From CALARM01 sp964431735 (GTDB taxonomy: Bacteria > Vulcanimicrobiota > SpSt-956 > JAKJGF01), in the NCBI GenBank assembly GCA_964431735.1, contig CAYSLJ010000096.1, forward strand, positions 1 to 29,118: a stretch of 29,118 nucleotides of DNA, in the 5' to 3' direction. The position numbers and the translations under genes were made by a program. A model generated the notes under the pieces. The model searched no databases. It saw only the letters and a list, made by a program, of their open reading frames with translations, and was not told the DNA's origin. Position 1 is the first letter of the stretch. Each line of letters starts with the position of its first letter. Shown one piece after another: positions 28,070-29,118 of the stretch.

Positions 28070-28957
28070 TTATTTTTTATAGCCTGTATCTTTTACACAT
28101 CTGAAGCCTGTATAGGCGTCCCAGTAATCTATCTTTGCACTGTGTCTGCCTGCAGATCTGAAATAATAATAGGCAGCATTTCCTCCGCATCCTCCTTTAA
28201 GGACTTTATAAAGGCCTTCTTTCGAACCTCTGGGATTTCTGGAAGGAGAAGTGATGTAATATTTCGGGTTATACCAGTCACTGCACCATTCCCATACATT
28301 TCCGCTCATATCATAAAGCCCGTACGGAGATTTCCCTGTCTCTAAAGTTCCTGCAGGATTGATTTCCTGTCCCATAGAGATACAGTTATTCTGTATCCAT
28401 TCCATGCCCCAGGGATATATGTTACCCTCTGTTCCTCTGGCTGCTTTTTCCCATTCTGCTTCCGTAGGAAGACGTTTGCCCGCCCATCTGGCATAGGCAT
28501 CTGCTTCATACCAGCTTACTCCTATGACGGGATATGCAGGATTTTTTATACCGCTGTGATTCTGTCCTGAAAGCCACCATTTAGGTTCTTCATAGACATT
28601 TTTTTCTTTCCAGTTCCATCCCTCTTCTGTCCAGTAAATATGGTTTTCATAACCTCCTGCTTCAATAAAATCCTGAAACTGCCTGTTGGTAACTTCATAT
28701 TTATCTATATAATAAGCATCCAGATAAACGTTATGTGGCGGTATTTCACAGGCAAAATATTTTGTTGATTTTCCTGCATCTTTTGCAACAGCCATAATTT
28801 CTTTCTCTGATGAACCCATGATGAAATTTCCTGCTTCTATGAGTATCATTTCTCCATGATCATTTATAACAGGTGGGACTTTTGTCATTGTTCCGGAAAG
28901 AATATTATAGCTTGAAAATAACATAAGAGTGAGAATAAAGAAAAATATTTTAGTCAA
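28070..28957 (-). CDS. Exported SUMF1/FGE-like protein
   Basis: A 295-residue secreted member of the formylglycine-generating-enzyme family. A hydrophobic N-terminus (about 4-20) suggests a signal peptide. Motifs are IEAGNFIMGSSEKE, YYIDKYEVTNRQF, GKRLPTEAEWEKAARG, YDMSGNVWEWCSDW and a C-terminal GFRCV. The two copper-binding cysteine positions after KGGC are N260 and Y265, so it is unlikely to be a true FGE. The start is TTG 28957: AAGGA lies eight bases before it, and the next ATG would cut off the hydrophobic segment. The 3' end is complete. It stands alone. It may bind a partner protein or a ligand in the envelope; that is inference. Confidence 0.9.
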   Translation of the reverse strand: MTKIFFFILTLMLFSSYNILSGTMTKVPPVINDHGEMILIEAGNFIMGSSEKEIMAVAKDAGKSTKYFACEIPPHNVYLDAYYIDKYEVTNRQFQDFIEAGGYENHIYWTEEGWNWKEKNVYEEPKWWLSGQNHSGIKNPAYPVIGVSWYEADAYARWAGKRLPTEAEWEKAARGTEGNIYPWGMEWIQNNCISMGQEINPAGTLETGKSPYGLYDMSGNVWEWCSDWYNPKYYITSPSRNPRGSKEGLYKVLKGGCGGNAAYYYFRSAGRHSAKIDYWDAYTGFRCVKDTGYKK

Positions 28958-28976
28958 AATTAATCCTTTCTAATTA

Positions 28977-29118
28977 CCGCTCCAGATAAGTCAGTATCCA
29001 TTTCTAAAACCTGTCCCAGACCGGACTCTTCCGGAAAAGATATGATCCTGTTACGTGGTAAAATGGTTTTGCAGACTGTTAATATTTTGCGTCTATATAA
29101 TTTATAACTCTCTTTTAA
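28977..29118. repeat. Inverted-repeat element type G, copy 2, cut by the window end
   Basis: ACCGCTCCAGATAAGTCAGT, CCTGTCCCAGACCGGACTC and TTGCGTCTATATAATTTATA follow the same order as in copy 1 at 17821 onward. About 140 bases are present and it runs off the right edge. It lies just upstream of the exported SUMF1 gene, whose ribosome site almost touches it. Confidence 0.68.

Overview
The window is about 29 kb of an AT-rich bacterial chromosome with long intergenic gaps (often 300-900 bp) full of palindromic repeats. Only a minority of the genes are household metabolism: an anaerobic-type glycerol-3-phosphate dehydrogenase (glpA), an oligopeptide-type ABC transporter, and a protein resembling cyclic 2,3-diphosphoglycerate synthetase. 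The rest is accessory: TPR and zinc-ribbon proteins, formylglycine-generating-enzyme-like (SUMF1-fold) proteins, a Uma2-family endonuclease, phospholipase-D-like proteins, a papain-like peptidase and a TnpB element. This mix suggests an uncultivated bacterial lineage with a repeat-rich genome, but nothing here fixes the phylum. There is no rRNA, tRNA or CRISPR array that I can see.

Layout. 1-715: an intergenic stretch with hairpins, a possible insertion-sequence end and a palindromic repeat. 716-2212: glpA. 2246-3887: remains of a Phd-type antitoxin gene split by a standalone TnpB element (2295-3811). 3993-6272: a degenerate PLD-like protein. 6710-9859: a single 1049-residue protein joining an SF2 helicase, an HNH nuclease and five TPRs, the best candidate here for an undescribed defence system. 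10199-12893: three consecutive zinc-ribbon membrane genes, the third frameshifted. 12911-13528: Uma2 endonuclease. 13781-16027: the second PLD-like paralogue, with one intact HKD motif. 16344-17459: a zinc-ribbon/SUMF1 protein. 18207-23323: oppF, oppD, oppC and oppB on the minus strand, with no binding protein and with repeats wedged between the genes. 23639-25216: the cDPG synthetase-like gene. 25392-27843: a small membrane-anchored protein, a half-size peptidase-like protein and a papain-like peptidase. 28070-28957: an exported SUMF1 protein.

Two patterns cut across the map. First, both PLD-like genes carry the same upstream site: two copies of CTGTTAC spaced 11 bp apart, as in a Pho box, so they may share a phosphate-type response regulator. 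Second, at least eleven intergenic sites carry a GC-rich core of tandem CGTYACG heptamers, nearly always four in a row. These cores sit inside at least four kinds of hairpin element whose arms differ. The elements occur between and very near genes, never inside a confident coding sequence. They appear to have broken up the ABC transporter operon, where a stray second copy of the oppC 3' end also survives.
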